DNA of 64,000 nucleotides from Luteibacter aegosomaticola (GTDB lineage: Bacteria; Pseudomonadota; Gammaproteobacteria; Xanthomonadales; Rhodanobacteraceae), in the NCBI RefSeq assembly GCF_023078475.1, contig NZ_CP095741.1:1054001-1118000 (forward strand), read 5' to 3'. Within the stretch, counting starts at the first letter, position 1. The number at the start of each line of letters is the position of its first letter. Position numbers and translations under genes: made by a program. This document shows positions 36,201 through 46,240 of the stretch, one piece after another. Under the pieces are notes generated by a model. That model was not told where the DNA came from. It made no database searches and saw nothing but the letters and a program-made list of their open reading frames with translations.

Positions 36201-36674
36201 ATGCCGTGGATTACGTGGCAGCAGGCCACGCAGCAACTCATGGATGTCGTCGCGTTGGGCGACTGGAGGGATGCCTGGTCGTCCAATTCGCGCAGGTGCT
36301 TCCTGGCGACCGACTATCGTGCCGACACGACGACGGGAGTGTTTAGCAAGGGCCGTCTGCTCACCAGTGGCGTGCCCGGCATGCTCTATGGTTCGGTGGC
36401 GTTTCCGCTGGCACGTGGCGATTACCGGATCACTGTCCGTGGTCACCACGGCCCGGTGAACGGCGGCTGGCTCGATGTGGTCGCCCAGCAAGGGCGCTGG
36501 CGCGTGGCATCGAACGACCTCAAGGGGGATGGAGGTGTCCTTGCTCACATGCGGGTGGCCTTGCACCAGGATGTGGAGGATCTCCAGCTTCGGCTCATGG
36601 TCGACGCCGACACGGACCTCGTCTTCGAAAGCCTCGAAATTTCGCCATGGGACGGCCCTGCCATGCCAACCTGA
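33288..36674 (+). CDS. Giant double-GT4 glycosyltransferase with C-terminal beta domain
   Basis: A 1128-residue polysaccharide polymerase candidate. Module 1 (about 1-375) is a GT-B GT4 enzyme with YAGGFDPRKNLARLIEAF and the EX7E motif HEGFGLPALEAM (Glu314, Glu322). Residues 380-615 are a linker with degraded Rossmann-like features. Module 2 (about 620-995) starts ALYVDVSNLVMTDAKTGIQR and has TIEPRKGHAQVLAAFE and EGEGFGLPLIEAA (Glu907, Glu915). The last ~120 residues look like a beta-sandwich (YGSVAFPLARGDYRITVRG) found in neither related protein here. Probably builds the repeating D-rhamnose backbone, each module making one linkage, as in WbdA. The ATG at 33288 has GGAGG eight bases ahead, better than an ATG 15 bases upstream. 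Confidence 0.85.
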   Translation: MRILIDLQACQSPSGRVRGVGRYCLALAEAMIRQDRGHEVVIAVNGAMPASVAHIRDTFRDLLPDERVLMWESIGPTASMDDGNLERNRVAEHLRESFFDEVGADVVLTMSMIDGYADSVVTSVRAGSSALQVAIAFDFIPFLMPEVYLARQGVADWYAGKLQHLRQCDLLLGISEFTSREASEILGVDPARVVNISAAVGPEFRNLGDVHAASSVRKHGISRPFVMYAGGFDPRKNLARLIEAFALLPAEVRDAHQLVLVGGIGSVERGALEQVSASHGLSPDDLVFTGFVSDDELVNLYNACALYAFPSTHEGFGLPALEAMACGAVVVGSNTTSLPEVIGAPEALFSPYDPQAIARKLLQGLVDDTFRDAMRSHAVEQVKLFSWEMSADAAWRAIEAAHAHPPRVLGVERSSAHARRKLAVLSGRDTLPAAIATLCEGAAVTMFTPAARTPESMALPGGWSWRPLSGLDPRAFDVVIVDAAGLVATAPLLTALRSSRALIVAGDEVIGELGQRLRVLDRHLLAQMLYGWGGYAALARLEDDALLAATPVSVLAFGSAHWTLHEASTPLQRRSAEVLVGELIELPGVKSWGTNDLTQLAAAVAGNLPKRAPQRALYVDVSNLVMTDAKTGIQRVVRHVLTELLASPPDGFRIEPIYIRAHEVFRYARTFTTERFYPDVAPADDEPVDFRPGDIFLGLDLAAHLVPAFREAFVGMRARGVAVSFVVYDLLPLLRPDCFDAIHLPVFRAWYEAIAELADGIVSISRTVSDEFKAWLDQSAPRRDRPLRLGWFHLGADLVPAAPAGEVAEVVLPSLGSRPTFLMVGTIEPRKGHAQVLAAFEDLWSRGRDVNLVIIGKPGWRTETLMSRLRGHAEAGRRLFWMEKADDHQLVAMYGSASALLAASEGEGFGLPLIEAAQYGLPIIARDLPVFREVAGEHAAYFSGFEPRDLADAVDAWVDLFVASAHPRSAGMPWITWQQATQQLMDVVALGDWRDAWSSNSRRCFLATDYRADTTTGVFSKGRLLTSGVPGMLYGSVAFPLARGDYRITVRGHHGPVNGGWLDVVAQQGRWRVASNDLKGDGGVLAHMRVALHQDVEDLQLRLMVDADTDLVFESLEISPWDGPAMPT

Positions 36675-36711
36675 GCTCGGGATATTCCGTACCGCAGGCC
36701 CAAAGCTTTGC

Positions 36712-38680
<1,969 letters not shown>

Positions 38681-38699
38681 GGCGCCAAGGATCCACACC

Positions 38700-40052
38700 A
38701 TGAAGTGTTTCAAGGCCTACGACATCCGGGGCCGGATGCCTGACGAGTTAAATGCTGATATCGCCTACCGTATCGGTCGCGCCTTCGCGCGGGCGGTCGG
38801 TGCCGGTGATGTCGTGGTCGGCTATGACATCCGCCTTGATAGCCCAGCATTTGCCGCGGAAGTGGCGAGAGGGTTGATGGACGAAGGGCGAAACGCCATC
38901 GATATCGGTCTTTGCGGCACTGAAGAGGTCTACTTCCAGACGGCCCATCGTGGTGTCGCCGGCGGCATCATGGTCACAGCCAGCCACAACCCGATCGACT
39001 ACAACGGCATGAAGCTGGTTCGTGAGAACGCGCGCCCAATCAGCGGCGATACCGGCCTGCGTGATATCGAACGCATGGTTGAAGACGATGCGTTCGGCGA
39101 GCCGGTAACTGGGCGCGGCGAGCTGCGCCGCGATCACGACAAGTCGGCGTATATCGAGCATTTACTGGGCTATATCGACGTCGCTGCGCTGAAGCCGTTA
39201 AAGATCGTCGTCAACGCCGGCAACGGCGGGGCCGGCGCTATCATCGATCTGCTGGAACCCCATCTTCCCTTCACATTCGTGCGCATTAACCATGAACCGG
39301 ATGGCCACTTCCCCAACGGGATCCCCAATCCGCTGCTTCCGGAGAACCGCGATGCCACGGCACGTGCGGTCGTTGCGTCTGGGGCAGACATGGGCATCGC
39401 GTGGGATGGCGATTTCGATCGTTGCTTCCTGTTCGACGCGCGTGGTGAGTTTATCGAGGGCTACTACATCGTAGGCCTTCTGGCTGCGCAGATGCTCGAA
39501 AAGCACAAGGGTGCACGCATCATTCATGACCCGCGGCTCACCTGGAACACGGTGGAGATGGTGGCGTCGGCGGGTGGCATTCCCGTGCAAAGCAAGACCG
39601 GCCATGCCTTCATCAAGGAGCGGATGCGCGCTGAAGACGCCGTTTATGGCGGTGAAATGAGTGCGCACCATTATTTCAGGGATTTTGCCTATTGTGATTC
39701 AGGGATGATTCCCTGGTTGCTTGTGGCGGAACGCATCGGGAAGACGGGTACGTCGCTGACCGACATGCTTGCCGAACGTCTGGCGGCTTTTCCGTGCAGC
39801 GGTGAGATCAATTTCCGCGTGGACGATGCAGCGTCCACGGTGGCACGAATCGTCGAGCACTTCCGGGCATCGGCGGATAACATCGAAAACGTCGATGGTG
39901 TGAGCATGTCGTTCGGAAACTGGCGGTTCAACCTGCGTTCGTCGAACACAGAGCCGCTGCTTCGTCTTAATGTCGAGGCGCGAGGCGATGCTGCACTGAT
40001 GTCCGCAAAAACCGACGAACTTCGCGCGCTGATCGGGGGCGCGTCTGCCTGA
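38700..40052 (+). CDS. manB: Phosphomannomutase
   Basis: Interconverts mannose-6-phosphate and mannose-1-phosphate for GDP-mannose synthesis, 450 residues. CpsG/ManB-type N-terminus [27 protein letters not shown], phosphoserine loop [13 protein letters not shown] (Ser95), metal site DGDFDRCF, sugar-binding [10 protein letters not shown] and the C-terminal [14 protein letters not shown]. The ATG at 38700 has AAGGA eight bases ahead; a longer in-frame start reaches back into rmd and was rejected. Confidence 0.95.
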   Translation: MKCFKAYDIRGRMPDELNADIAYRIGRAFARAVGAGDVVVGYDIRLDSPAFAAEVARGLMDEGRNAIDIGLCGTEEVYFQTAHRGVAGGIMVTASHNPIDYNGMKLVRENARPISGDTGLRDIERMVEDDAFGEPVTGRGELRRDHDKSAYIEHLLGYIDVAALKPLKIVVNAGNGGAGAIIDLLEPHLPFTFVRINHEPDGHFPNGIPNPLLPENRDATARAVVASGADMGIAWDGDFDRCFLFDARGEFIEGYYIVGLLAAQMLEKHKGARIIHDPRLTWNTVEMVASAGGIPVQSKTGHAFIKERMRAEDAVYGGEMSAHHYFRDFAYCDSGMIPWLLVAERIGKTGTSLTDMLAERLAAFPCSGEINFRVDDAASTVARIVEHFRASADNIENVDGVSMSFGNWRFNLRSSNTEPLLRLNVEARGDAALMSAKTDELRALIGGASA

Positions 40053-40116
40053 AACGTCCGTCTCCTCGCGCTAGCTAAGTCTGCCGAATCTATGGCACGA
40101 TTCGGGGATAGACACG

Positions 40117-40923
40117 ATGCGCGGGGATGCGATGGAAGCCGATGTCAATATTGCCGGGCGTCAGTTCACGCTGACGTCCGATGACGCGTACCTGGGGGCA
40201 TTAGGTGCGACGTTCGAGCCGGAAATGGTCAGGCTGTTCGAGTGTTTTGCAAAGGGGACGGTTCTCGATATCGGGGCCAATATCGGCTGTACTGCACTCG
40301 CATTCTCAGGCATGGCTGATATCGTCCATGCCTTCGAACCCTCGCCATCCACCTTTGAATTACTGGCTACGAACACGTCAGTCGTCGGCAACGTGCAACG
40401 GCACAACTACGGTCTAGGCGATGCGGCGGGTGCATTCGAACTGACCTTCGCGCCTACCAATCGCTCAGGTGGCTTTGTGTCGAACCAGACGCAGGCAAGT
40501 GCGGGCCACACCGTGGAGAAGATCGAGATCCGGACCCTCGATGATGTCGCGCCGTCGCTGGTCGGCAGCAATATTGACTTCATCAAAATCGACGTCGAGG
40601 GGTTCGAGGGGAGCGTGATCCGTGGCGGCGAGCGCACCCTTGCTGCCGCGCGCCCCGTCGTTGCCCTCGAGTTGAATCACTGGTGCCTCAACGCATTCCA
40701 GCGGACGAGCGTCCCTGACTTCTTCGACTACCTACGTGCAGTCTTTCCGACACTTTATGCGGTGGAAGGTAGTACGTATCTTAATCTGCATGACCCTAAT
40801 GAGAGTTATGCGGTGATGTACCAGCACATCCTGCACATGCGTTACGTTACATTGGTCGGCTCATTCGATACGGCAGCACTCGCGGCTTTCCACGCGCGCT
40901 ACGAGCACCGTCTGGCCGCTTGA
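40117..40923 (+). CDS. FkbM family methyltransferase
   Basis: A 268-residue SAM-dependent methyltransferase with VLDIGANIGCTALAF (motif I), VHAFEPSPSTFELL and IDFIKIDVEGFEGSVIRGG, the FkbM core. It is a stand-alone enzyme, unlike the coiled-coil FkbM protein at 32 kb. Likely O-methylates a sugar of the polymer made by this locus. The start may be 40117 or the ATG 15 bases later. Terminator-like hairpin shared with convergent manC follows. Confidence 0.85.
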   Translation: MRGDAMEADVNIAGRQFTLTSDDAYLGALGATFEPEMVRLFECFAKGTVLDIGANIGCTALAFSGMADIVHAFEPSPSTFELLATNTSVVGNVQRHNYGLGDAAGAFELTFAPTNRSGGFVSNQTQASAGHTVEKIEIRTLDDVAPSLVGSNIDFIKIDVEGFEGSVIRGGERTLAAARPVVALELNHWCLNAFQRTSVPDFFDYLRAVFPTLYAVEGSTYLNLHDPNESYAVMYQHILHMRYVTLVGSFDTAALAAFHARYEHRLAA

Positions 40924-40941
40924 TTCATCTCTTTCGTAACG

Positions 40942-40969
40942 CGCTCCGTGGCCGACCTGCCACGGAGCG
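40942..40969. terminator. Hairpin between convergent fkbM-type gene and manC
   Basis: 11-bp perfect stem (CGCTCCGTGGC and complement) with a 6-base loop, in the 67-bp gap between converging genes. T runs are weak, so termination would be modest. Confidence 0.65.
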
Positions 40970-40990
40970 TTGCGGCGCCGTCGATTGACC

Positions 40991-42403
40991 TCAGGCGCGC
41001 CCGTAGACGTCTTCGAACCGGACGATGTCGTCCTCGCCCAGGTAGCTGCCGGACTGCACTTCGATCAGCTCAAGGGGCACCTTGCCTACGTTGCGAAGAC
41101 GGTGCGTAACGCCGAGCGGAATGTAGGTGCTCTGGTTTTCGGTCAGCAGGAACACCTTTTCGCCGCAGGTGACCTCGGCGGTACCGGATACGACGATCCA
41201 ATGTTCCGCGCGGTGATGGTGCATCTGCAGGCTGAGTACCGAACCCGGCTTGACGACAATTCGCTTGACCTGGAAGCGCTCGCCCATGTCGATCGAGTCG
41301 TAGCTACCCCAGGGGCGGTACACCTGGCGATGGGCAAGGTGCTCGGATCGCCCCGCGCGGTTCAGGCCGTCGACCACCTGCTTCACGTGTTGGACCTTGT
41401 CGCGGCTGGCAACTAGCGTGGCATCCGGTGTCGAAATAACGACCACGTCATCGAGGCCGATGGTTGCGACCATGTGGCGGTCATGCGAGCGAACGAGTGT
41501 GTTACGGGTGTCGTAGGTGACAACATCACCCTGCGTTGCATTGCCGTCGGCGTCCTTTTCAGAGGCGTCCCAGAGCGCGGACCAGGAGCCGATATCGCTC
41601 CACCGGCAGCTGACGGGCACCACGGCGGCGTGCTTGGTCTTCTCCATCACCGCGTAGTCGATCGAATCTTCGGGCACGGCTGCCATCGCTGTCTTGTCGA
41701 AGCGAACGAAGTCCAGGTCCGGTTTGGCCGTTGCGTATACGCTGGCGACGGCATCATGGATCGCGGGGGAACAGGCCTTTAGCTCGTCGAGGAAGCGCCC
41801 GGCCTTGAACAGGAACATGCCCGAGTTCCAGTCGAACTCTCCACTCGCGACGTATCGCTCTGCGGTGGCGGAATCGGGCTTCTCGACGAACTGAGCCACC
41901 TTGAAACCATCCGGCGACACGGACTCGGCGCGCTTGATATAGCCAAAGCCCGTCTCCGGCGCCTCGGGGCGGATGCCAAAGGTCACCAGCCAGCCATCGG
42001 CGGCGAGTGGTGCGGCGCGGCGCACGGCATCCGTGAAGCTGGCCTCGTCGCCGATAAGGTGGTCGGCGGGGAGGACGAGCAGCAGTGCTTCAGGGTCGGA
42101 CGAAGCGGCCTGCATGGCCGCCAGGGCGATGGCTGGCGCAGTATTCCGCGCGGCGGGCTCGAGCAGGATTGACGCCCCACCGACCCGTAGCTCCTGCAAC
42201 TGTTCGGCGACGGTGAAGCGGTGATCCTCGCTGCAAACGATGATCGGTGCTTGCGCCTGGTCGAGCTTGGTCGTCCGCAAGACCGTCTGCTGGAAGAGCG
42301 TATTCTCGCCCATCAGCGCAAGGAACTGCTTAGGCCGGTTCTTGCGGGAAAGTGGCCACAGCCGCGTGCCACTGCCGCCGCTTAGAATCACAGGAATAAG
42401 CAT
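40991..42403 (-). CDS. manC: Mannose-1-phosphate guanylyltransferase / mannose-6-phosphate isomerase
   Basis: Bifunctional 470-residue enzyme (XanB/CpsB type) making GDP-mannose, with an isomerase domain supplying mannose-6-phosphate. N-terminal pyrophosphorylase: PVILSGGSGTRLWPLSRKNRPKQFL, VLPADHLIGDE, FVEKPDSATAERYV. C-terminal cupin from about residue 340: MHHHRAEHWIVVSGTAEVTCGE. Together with manB, gmd and rmd it supplies GDP-D-rhamnose. It has its own ~100-bp upstream region holding a short GC-rich hairpin. Confidence 0.96.
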   Translation of the reverse strand: MLIPVILSGGSGTRLWPLSRKNRPKQFLALMGENTLFQQTVLRTTKLDQAQAPIIVCSEDHRFTVAEQLQELRVGGASILLEPAARNTAPAIALAAMQAASSDPEALLLVLPADHLIGDEASFTDAVRRAAPLAADGWLVTFGIRPEAPETGFGYIKRAESVSPDGFKVAQFVEKPDSATAERYVASGEFDWNSGMFLFKAGRFLDELKACSPAIHDAVASVYATAKPDLDFVRFDKTAMAAVPEDSIDYAVMEKTKHAAVVPVSCRWSDIGSWSALWDASEKDADGNATQGDVVTYDTRNTLVRSHDRHMVATIGLDDVVVISTPDATLVASRDKVQHVKQVVDGLNRAGRSEHLAHRQVYRPWGSYDSIDMGERFQVKRIVVKPGSVLSLQMHHHRAEHWIVVSGTAEVTCGEKVFLLTENQSTYIPLGVTHRLRNVGKVPLELIEVQSGSYLGEDDIVRFEDVYGRA

Positions 42404-42506
42404 GTCCAGCTCCTTAAAGAGTACTTGGTGGCCCCATGCCGCCCTTATCGGGCGGGGCAGGCGGCCATTTTAGCTAACTTTGCCCCAGCAAAGGCCTAAC
42501 CGGCGT

Positions 42507-43631
42507 TCAGCTAGCCAGCTGCTGCACCATGCCGAGGTACTTGGCTATAAATACGTCATTCGCGAAGGCATCCAGCGCGGCCTGACGGATCGTTTCGGGG
42601 GCACGGCTGCCCCGGGCTTCGAGCGCTGCCACCAGGGTGCTAGCCAGGGCATCGGAATCTCCCGGCGGGCTGAGCCAGCCGTTGCCTGTCTTCTCGACCG
42701 GCACGCGTACGCCGCGCATGTCACTAGCTACCACCGGCACGCCCGCCAGCATGGCCTCGACCTGGACCATGCCGAAGGCTTCGTAGGCGTTGATGCTTGG
42801 TAGCACGAAGACGTCCAGCCCGGCGTAGAAGCGAGCGATGCCTTCGTCGTCCACCCTGCCCAGCAGTTCGACCCGGGGGCCCAGTGCATCGATGGCGGGA
42901 CGGATCTGTGGGTAGATTGAGCCACCCGCGACGTTGGCGTAATCGCCAGCTAGTCGCAGGGTGGCATCCGGGAAGCGGTGGAGCACCTTGGCGAATGCGT
43001 CGACCAGCACGCCAATGCCTTTCTCTTCGACGAATCGGCCCAGAAAACCAATCACGGGTGAAGCGTTGGGTGTGCGATGCGATGCGCCGGTGTCGCGGAT
43101 AGGTGCGTAGCCTTCCATCAGGCGGTGCTCAAACCCCCGAAGGATGCGCGAGCCTCCGGCGTAATCCAGTGACAGCACGACGATCCGGTCCGAGCGACGG
43201 AGGATGCGCCGTGAGGCGACGTTGACGGCTGCCACGGCAACACGGTCCAGCAGGCCCCCGACGGGCTGTACGTCACACTGGTACGTGGAAATAACCGGGG
43301 TGCTACGCGGTATAAGCGATGTCAGCCACGCAGCGTCAAGCATGGGTAGATGGAAGTTGACGACATCGTGTTGGCGGACGAGTTCGCGGAAGTCGCGCGC
43401 CAGGGCCGCGCTGAGGTAGCCCTTGTGAAGAAAGATGCTGGCGGGAGCGCGACGTACCGTCACGCCGTTCAGCACCTCGTGCTCGGGCAGTGCTGGGTCG
43501 TGCCGGCCCGTGAGTACCGTGACGTCGCAATGCGGCGCGAGTAGCTCGCCCAGGTGCTTGGCGTACTCCGACACCCCACTGATGTAGGGGTGGTAGTAGC
43601 TAAGGACAATCAGGACCCGATAACGACGCAT
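42507..43631 (-). CDS. GT4 family glycosyltransferase
   Basis: A 374-residue retaining GT-B enzyme: N-terminal VLIVLSYYHPYISGVSEYAKHLGE (typical acceptor-side motif), GFLGRFVEEKGIGVLVDAF, and the nucleotide-sugar EX7E region NAYEAFGMVQVEAMLAG. The first Glu position is kept as EAFG, a common variant. The ATG at 43631 overlaps the stop of the preceding small membrane protein (TGATG), so it belongs to the minus-strand operon starting with the HAD-UbiA fusion. Donor unknown. Confidence 0.88.
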   Translation of the reverse strand: MRRYRVLIVLSYYHPYISGVSEYAKHLGELLAPHCDVTVLTGRHDPALPEHEVLNGVTVRRAPASIFLHKGYLSAALARDFRELVRQHDVVNFHLPMLDAAWLTSLIPRSTPVISTYQCDVQPVGGLLDRVAVAAVNVASRRILRRSDRIVVLSLDYAGGSRILRGFEHRLMEGYAPIRDTGASHRTPNASPVIGFLGRFVEEKGIGVLVDAFAKVLHRFPDATLRLAGDYANVAGGSIYPQIRPAIDALGPRVELLGRVDDEGIARFYAGLDVFVLPSINAYEAFGMVQVEAMLAGVPVVASDMRGVRVPVEKTGNGWLSPPGDSDALASTLVAALEARGSRAPETIRQAALDAFANDVFIAKYLGMVQQLAS

Positions 43632-43990
43632 CACGACCTCGAGATGATGATGACGCCAAGTACGATCACGGCGATGCCGGCCCAACGCTGCGGGGAAACC
43701 TGTTCGTTCAACATGAAAATGGCCATGACCGGCGTGATCACGTAAACCATCGACATGAGCGGCTGCAGGAGGCTGAGCTCGACCTTGCGAAGCAGGATGA
43801 TCCACATGACCGCAGGGATGAAGTACATGCAAAGGCCGGCCATGATCCGCCAGTTGAGAGCGATGGCAAGCAGGCTGCGAAGGTCATGGATGGGCGGTAA
43901 GAGCACCGCGCCAAGCTTGAGCAAGATGCCGCCGATAGCGCTGAGCAGGGCACCCAGGAACACGATGGGCAGGAGAACGGTAATGGGCAT
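43631..43990 (-). CDS. SMR/EamA-type small membrane protein, putative lipid-sugar flippase
   Basis: A 119-residue protein with four predicted helices of the small multidrug resistance / ArnE-ArnF type (LLSAIGGILLKLGAVL, the conserved ... PLMSMVYVITPVMAIFMLNEQVSPQRWAGIAVIVLGVIII). Members next to glycosyltransferases usually flip polyprenyl-phosphate sugars. I chose the ATG at 43990, two bases after the upstream stop; a TTG two codons earlier overlaps that stop and is possible. Coupled to the GT4 gene by TGATG. Confidence 0.82.
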   Translation of the reverse strand: MPITVLLPIVFLGALLSAIGGILLKLGAVLLPPIHDLRSLLAIALNWRIMAGLCMYFIPAVMWIILLRKVELSLLQPLMSMVYVITPVMAIFMLNEQVSPQRWAGIAVIVLGVIIISRS

Positions 43991-43992
43991 GG

Positions 43993-46230
43993 TCAATGGA
44001 GCTCGCAGGTGGGGTGGCCCAGGGTGCCTGGGGCGGCGAGGGAGACATCGGAAACCCGGTATGTGAGCTTGCGGGTATCGCCCGAAAGCCCGACGTCCAG
44101 CGGCGAGCGCGCGGGTCCCGTCGGGTCGATGACCAGGGTCTGCTTCGGTGTACTCGGAAGATCGATGATGAGGTCTGCGTGCTGCGATGGAACGCTGACC
44201 ACACAGGACGCGTGATCAAGCGAAATCCGGACGTTCTCGTTCGGGGTGGTGGGCGCGAAGCGGTCGCGTACGCTTACCCGGATCTGCCGTGCGCCACGGG
44301 CCGAGACATTGATCCGCAGTTCCGGTCCCATCCAGAACCACGTGCCTTCATTGCCGTAGTTGCCCTCGAATGAGATGGATTGGACATCTTCCATCCGCAC
44401 TGCGGCGTAACTGCCGCGCCGTACCAATGGCTTGAACGCGTGGCTGACGCCCTGCCAGGTGGTGGTCTCGCTCACGCCAAACGGTGCCGACTCGAACGGG
44501 GCAAACGGGTGCGGAATGGAGTAGCTCTGTATGTAGCCGCCCGCACCAAACTCAGGTGAAAACACTACTGGCGAGGTGGAGAAATACGCATACCACATGG
44601 AGAAGAAGTACGGGCTTTCCGTGAATCGCACAGCGACGGCCTTATCTCCTGCCACGGCGGAGGTGTCGTGCGCCAGCTTCACGAAATCGCGGGTGATCCG
44701 CTTGTGGTGGGCAAAATGAGCACTATCGAAGCAGAGACCGGCAAACCCAGCCAGATTGAACCCGCAAAGCGTTAGTAGCGCCAGCCCGGATAGCCCGCTC
44801 CGCCACGGTGAGCGGACCTCATCGTTGTCGTGGAAAGCCAGTGCGGCGATCGCGGGCGAGAGCACCATGGCAAAGTACTCGACGATCTTCAGCTTGCCGT
44901 AGTTGTAGCTCGTGGCAAACATCAGGATCGTCAGGACACCGAAGCCCAGCATGATGCCTGCGGCAAAGACCGTATCGTGGCGCCGGCGTCTTGCGGCAGC
45001 GATTCCCACGCAAAGTGCGATGGCGCCGAGATAAATCGACCACGCGGGCAGGTGTGCTGCGGTGTTCCCGCTGGTCGTCAGGTAGGCATATGCATAGCGG
45101 GCGCCGCTGAAGGGGGCGTACAGGTCGCGCCATGCCGCACCGTTCGAAGATATTTCGAAATACGCAGATTTCAGCACGGCCAGGCCGGGAAGCGAGATCC
45201 ACGGTAACAGCACGGCTGCCGCGAGCACGCTGGCACCGCAGCGGCAGCCATCCAGTACGCTCTCCCGGAAGTTGCGCTCACGAGCCACCCACGCGACCAG
45301 GCACACCGCACCGACGACACCCAGAGCGATCGGCACTTCTTCCACGTACGAGGCAATTGCACCGGCACTACCGATAAACACCGCTGGGTTTAGCCAGCGG
45401 TCTCGCGCCTGGAAGCTCGCGCCGACGAGAACCGCGAGGCAGACCGTGCCAAATAGGCTTGCGAAGTTCGAGTTCACCGCCATCTGGAGTATCTGCGGTG
45501 CCAACATGGTGGCGACCATGACCAGAAGTACGCGTGGGGAGAGGTGCGCGCGTTCGCCAAGGACGCGACGCGGCAGCACGCACAGCGCAGTGACCGATGC
45601 TACCGCAATGCCTAGGGTTTGTACCGCGTTGTAAAGGTATACCGGGTCGCGGCGGAACATGGCTGAGATGAGTGCCAGCAGTGCTTCGCTACCTAGCCGC
45701 CCTAGTTTCGCGTGGGGCCCGAACGCAAGGGCAGAGACCGACATCGCAGGGGATGCTGGCGAATATACGAGGGGCTCCCCCACGGCATGCCCGACCAGCC
45801 AGCGCGCGTTGGAGACGTAATAGATGCTGTCGTGATTGGGCGTGCCTTCGAAAAGGATCATGCCGTGGTGAGCCAGCGGGAATACGGAGCCCCAGGCGGC
45901 AATGACGACGAGGACGAGGATCACAACCGCGGAGAGCGGTGGCATGCGTGAGGCATCGTTCGCAAACGCCGTACGCACGCGCGGGCTGCGCCACGTTACG
46001 ACGGCCCACGCGGCCATGGCCAGCCAGGCCGGCCACGCTGCGGCCTGCATCGACGAGAGCGTCGCGCAGGTGCGCGCGACGACAAGCAGGAGCGCGAGCC
46101 CGAGTGGGTACGACCAAAGTAGCCGGCGAGCACTCGGCTCGCGGAATGTCGCCATGGCCAGGGGATAGCCGAGAAGCGGCAAGACAACGGCTGCGCAAAA
46201 CAGAAGGATGATGGTGGCGCTCAAGGGCAT
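43993..46230 (-). CDS. Large integral membrane protein, GT-C-like
   Basis: Not assigned to a named family. 745 residues: about eleven or more hydrophobic helices in residues 1-490 and a soluble C-terminal ~240 residues predicted to face the periplasm (beta-rich, e.g. QIRVSVRDRFAPTT). Acidic residues in the first big loop (FEGTPNHDSIYY) are where GT-C enzymes keep their catalytic Asp/His. The gene follows the HAD-UbiA fusion by 10 bp and precedes an SMR flippase, so a polyprenyl-phosphate-sugar-dependent glycosyltransferase is likely. No clear ribosome binding site precedes the ATG, so reinitiation is possible. Confidence 0.7.
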   Translation of the reverse strand: MPLSATIILLFCAAVVLPLLGYPLAMATFREPSARRLLWSYPLGLALLLVVARTCATLSSMQAAAWPAWLAMAAWAVVTWRSPRVRTAFANDASRMPPLSAVVILVLVVIAAWGSVFPLAHHGMILFEGTPNHDSIYYVSNARWLVGHAVGEPLVYSPASPAMSVSALAFGPHAKLGRLGSEALLALISAMFRRDPVYLYNAVQTLGIAVASVTALCVLPRRVLGERAHLSPRVLLVMVATMLAPQILQMAVNSNFASLFGTVCLAVLVGASFQARDRWLNPAVFIGSAGAIASYVEEVPIALGVVGAVCLVAWVARERNFRESVLDGCRCGASVLAAAVLLPWISLPGLAVLKSAYFEISSNGAAWRDLYAPFSGARYAYAYLTTSGNTAAHLPAWSIYLGAIALCVGIAAARRRRHDTVFAAGIMLGFGVLTILMFATSYNYGKLKIVEYFAMVLSPAIAALAFHDNDEVRSPWRSGLSGLALLTLCGFNLAGFAGLCFDSAHFAHHKRITRDFVKLAHDTSAVAGDKAVAVRFTESPYFFSMWYAYFSTSPVVFSPEFGAGGYIQSYSIPHPFAPFESAPFGVSETTTWQGVSHAFKPLVRRGSYAAVRMEDVQSISFEGNYGNEGTWFWMGPELRINVSARGARQIRVSVRDRFAPTTPNENVRISLDHASCVVSVPSQHADLIIDLPSTPKQTLVIDPTGPARSPLDVGLSGDTRKLTYRVSDVSLAAPGTLGHPTCELH

Positions 46231-46240
46231 GGCAGTCGGG

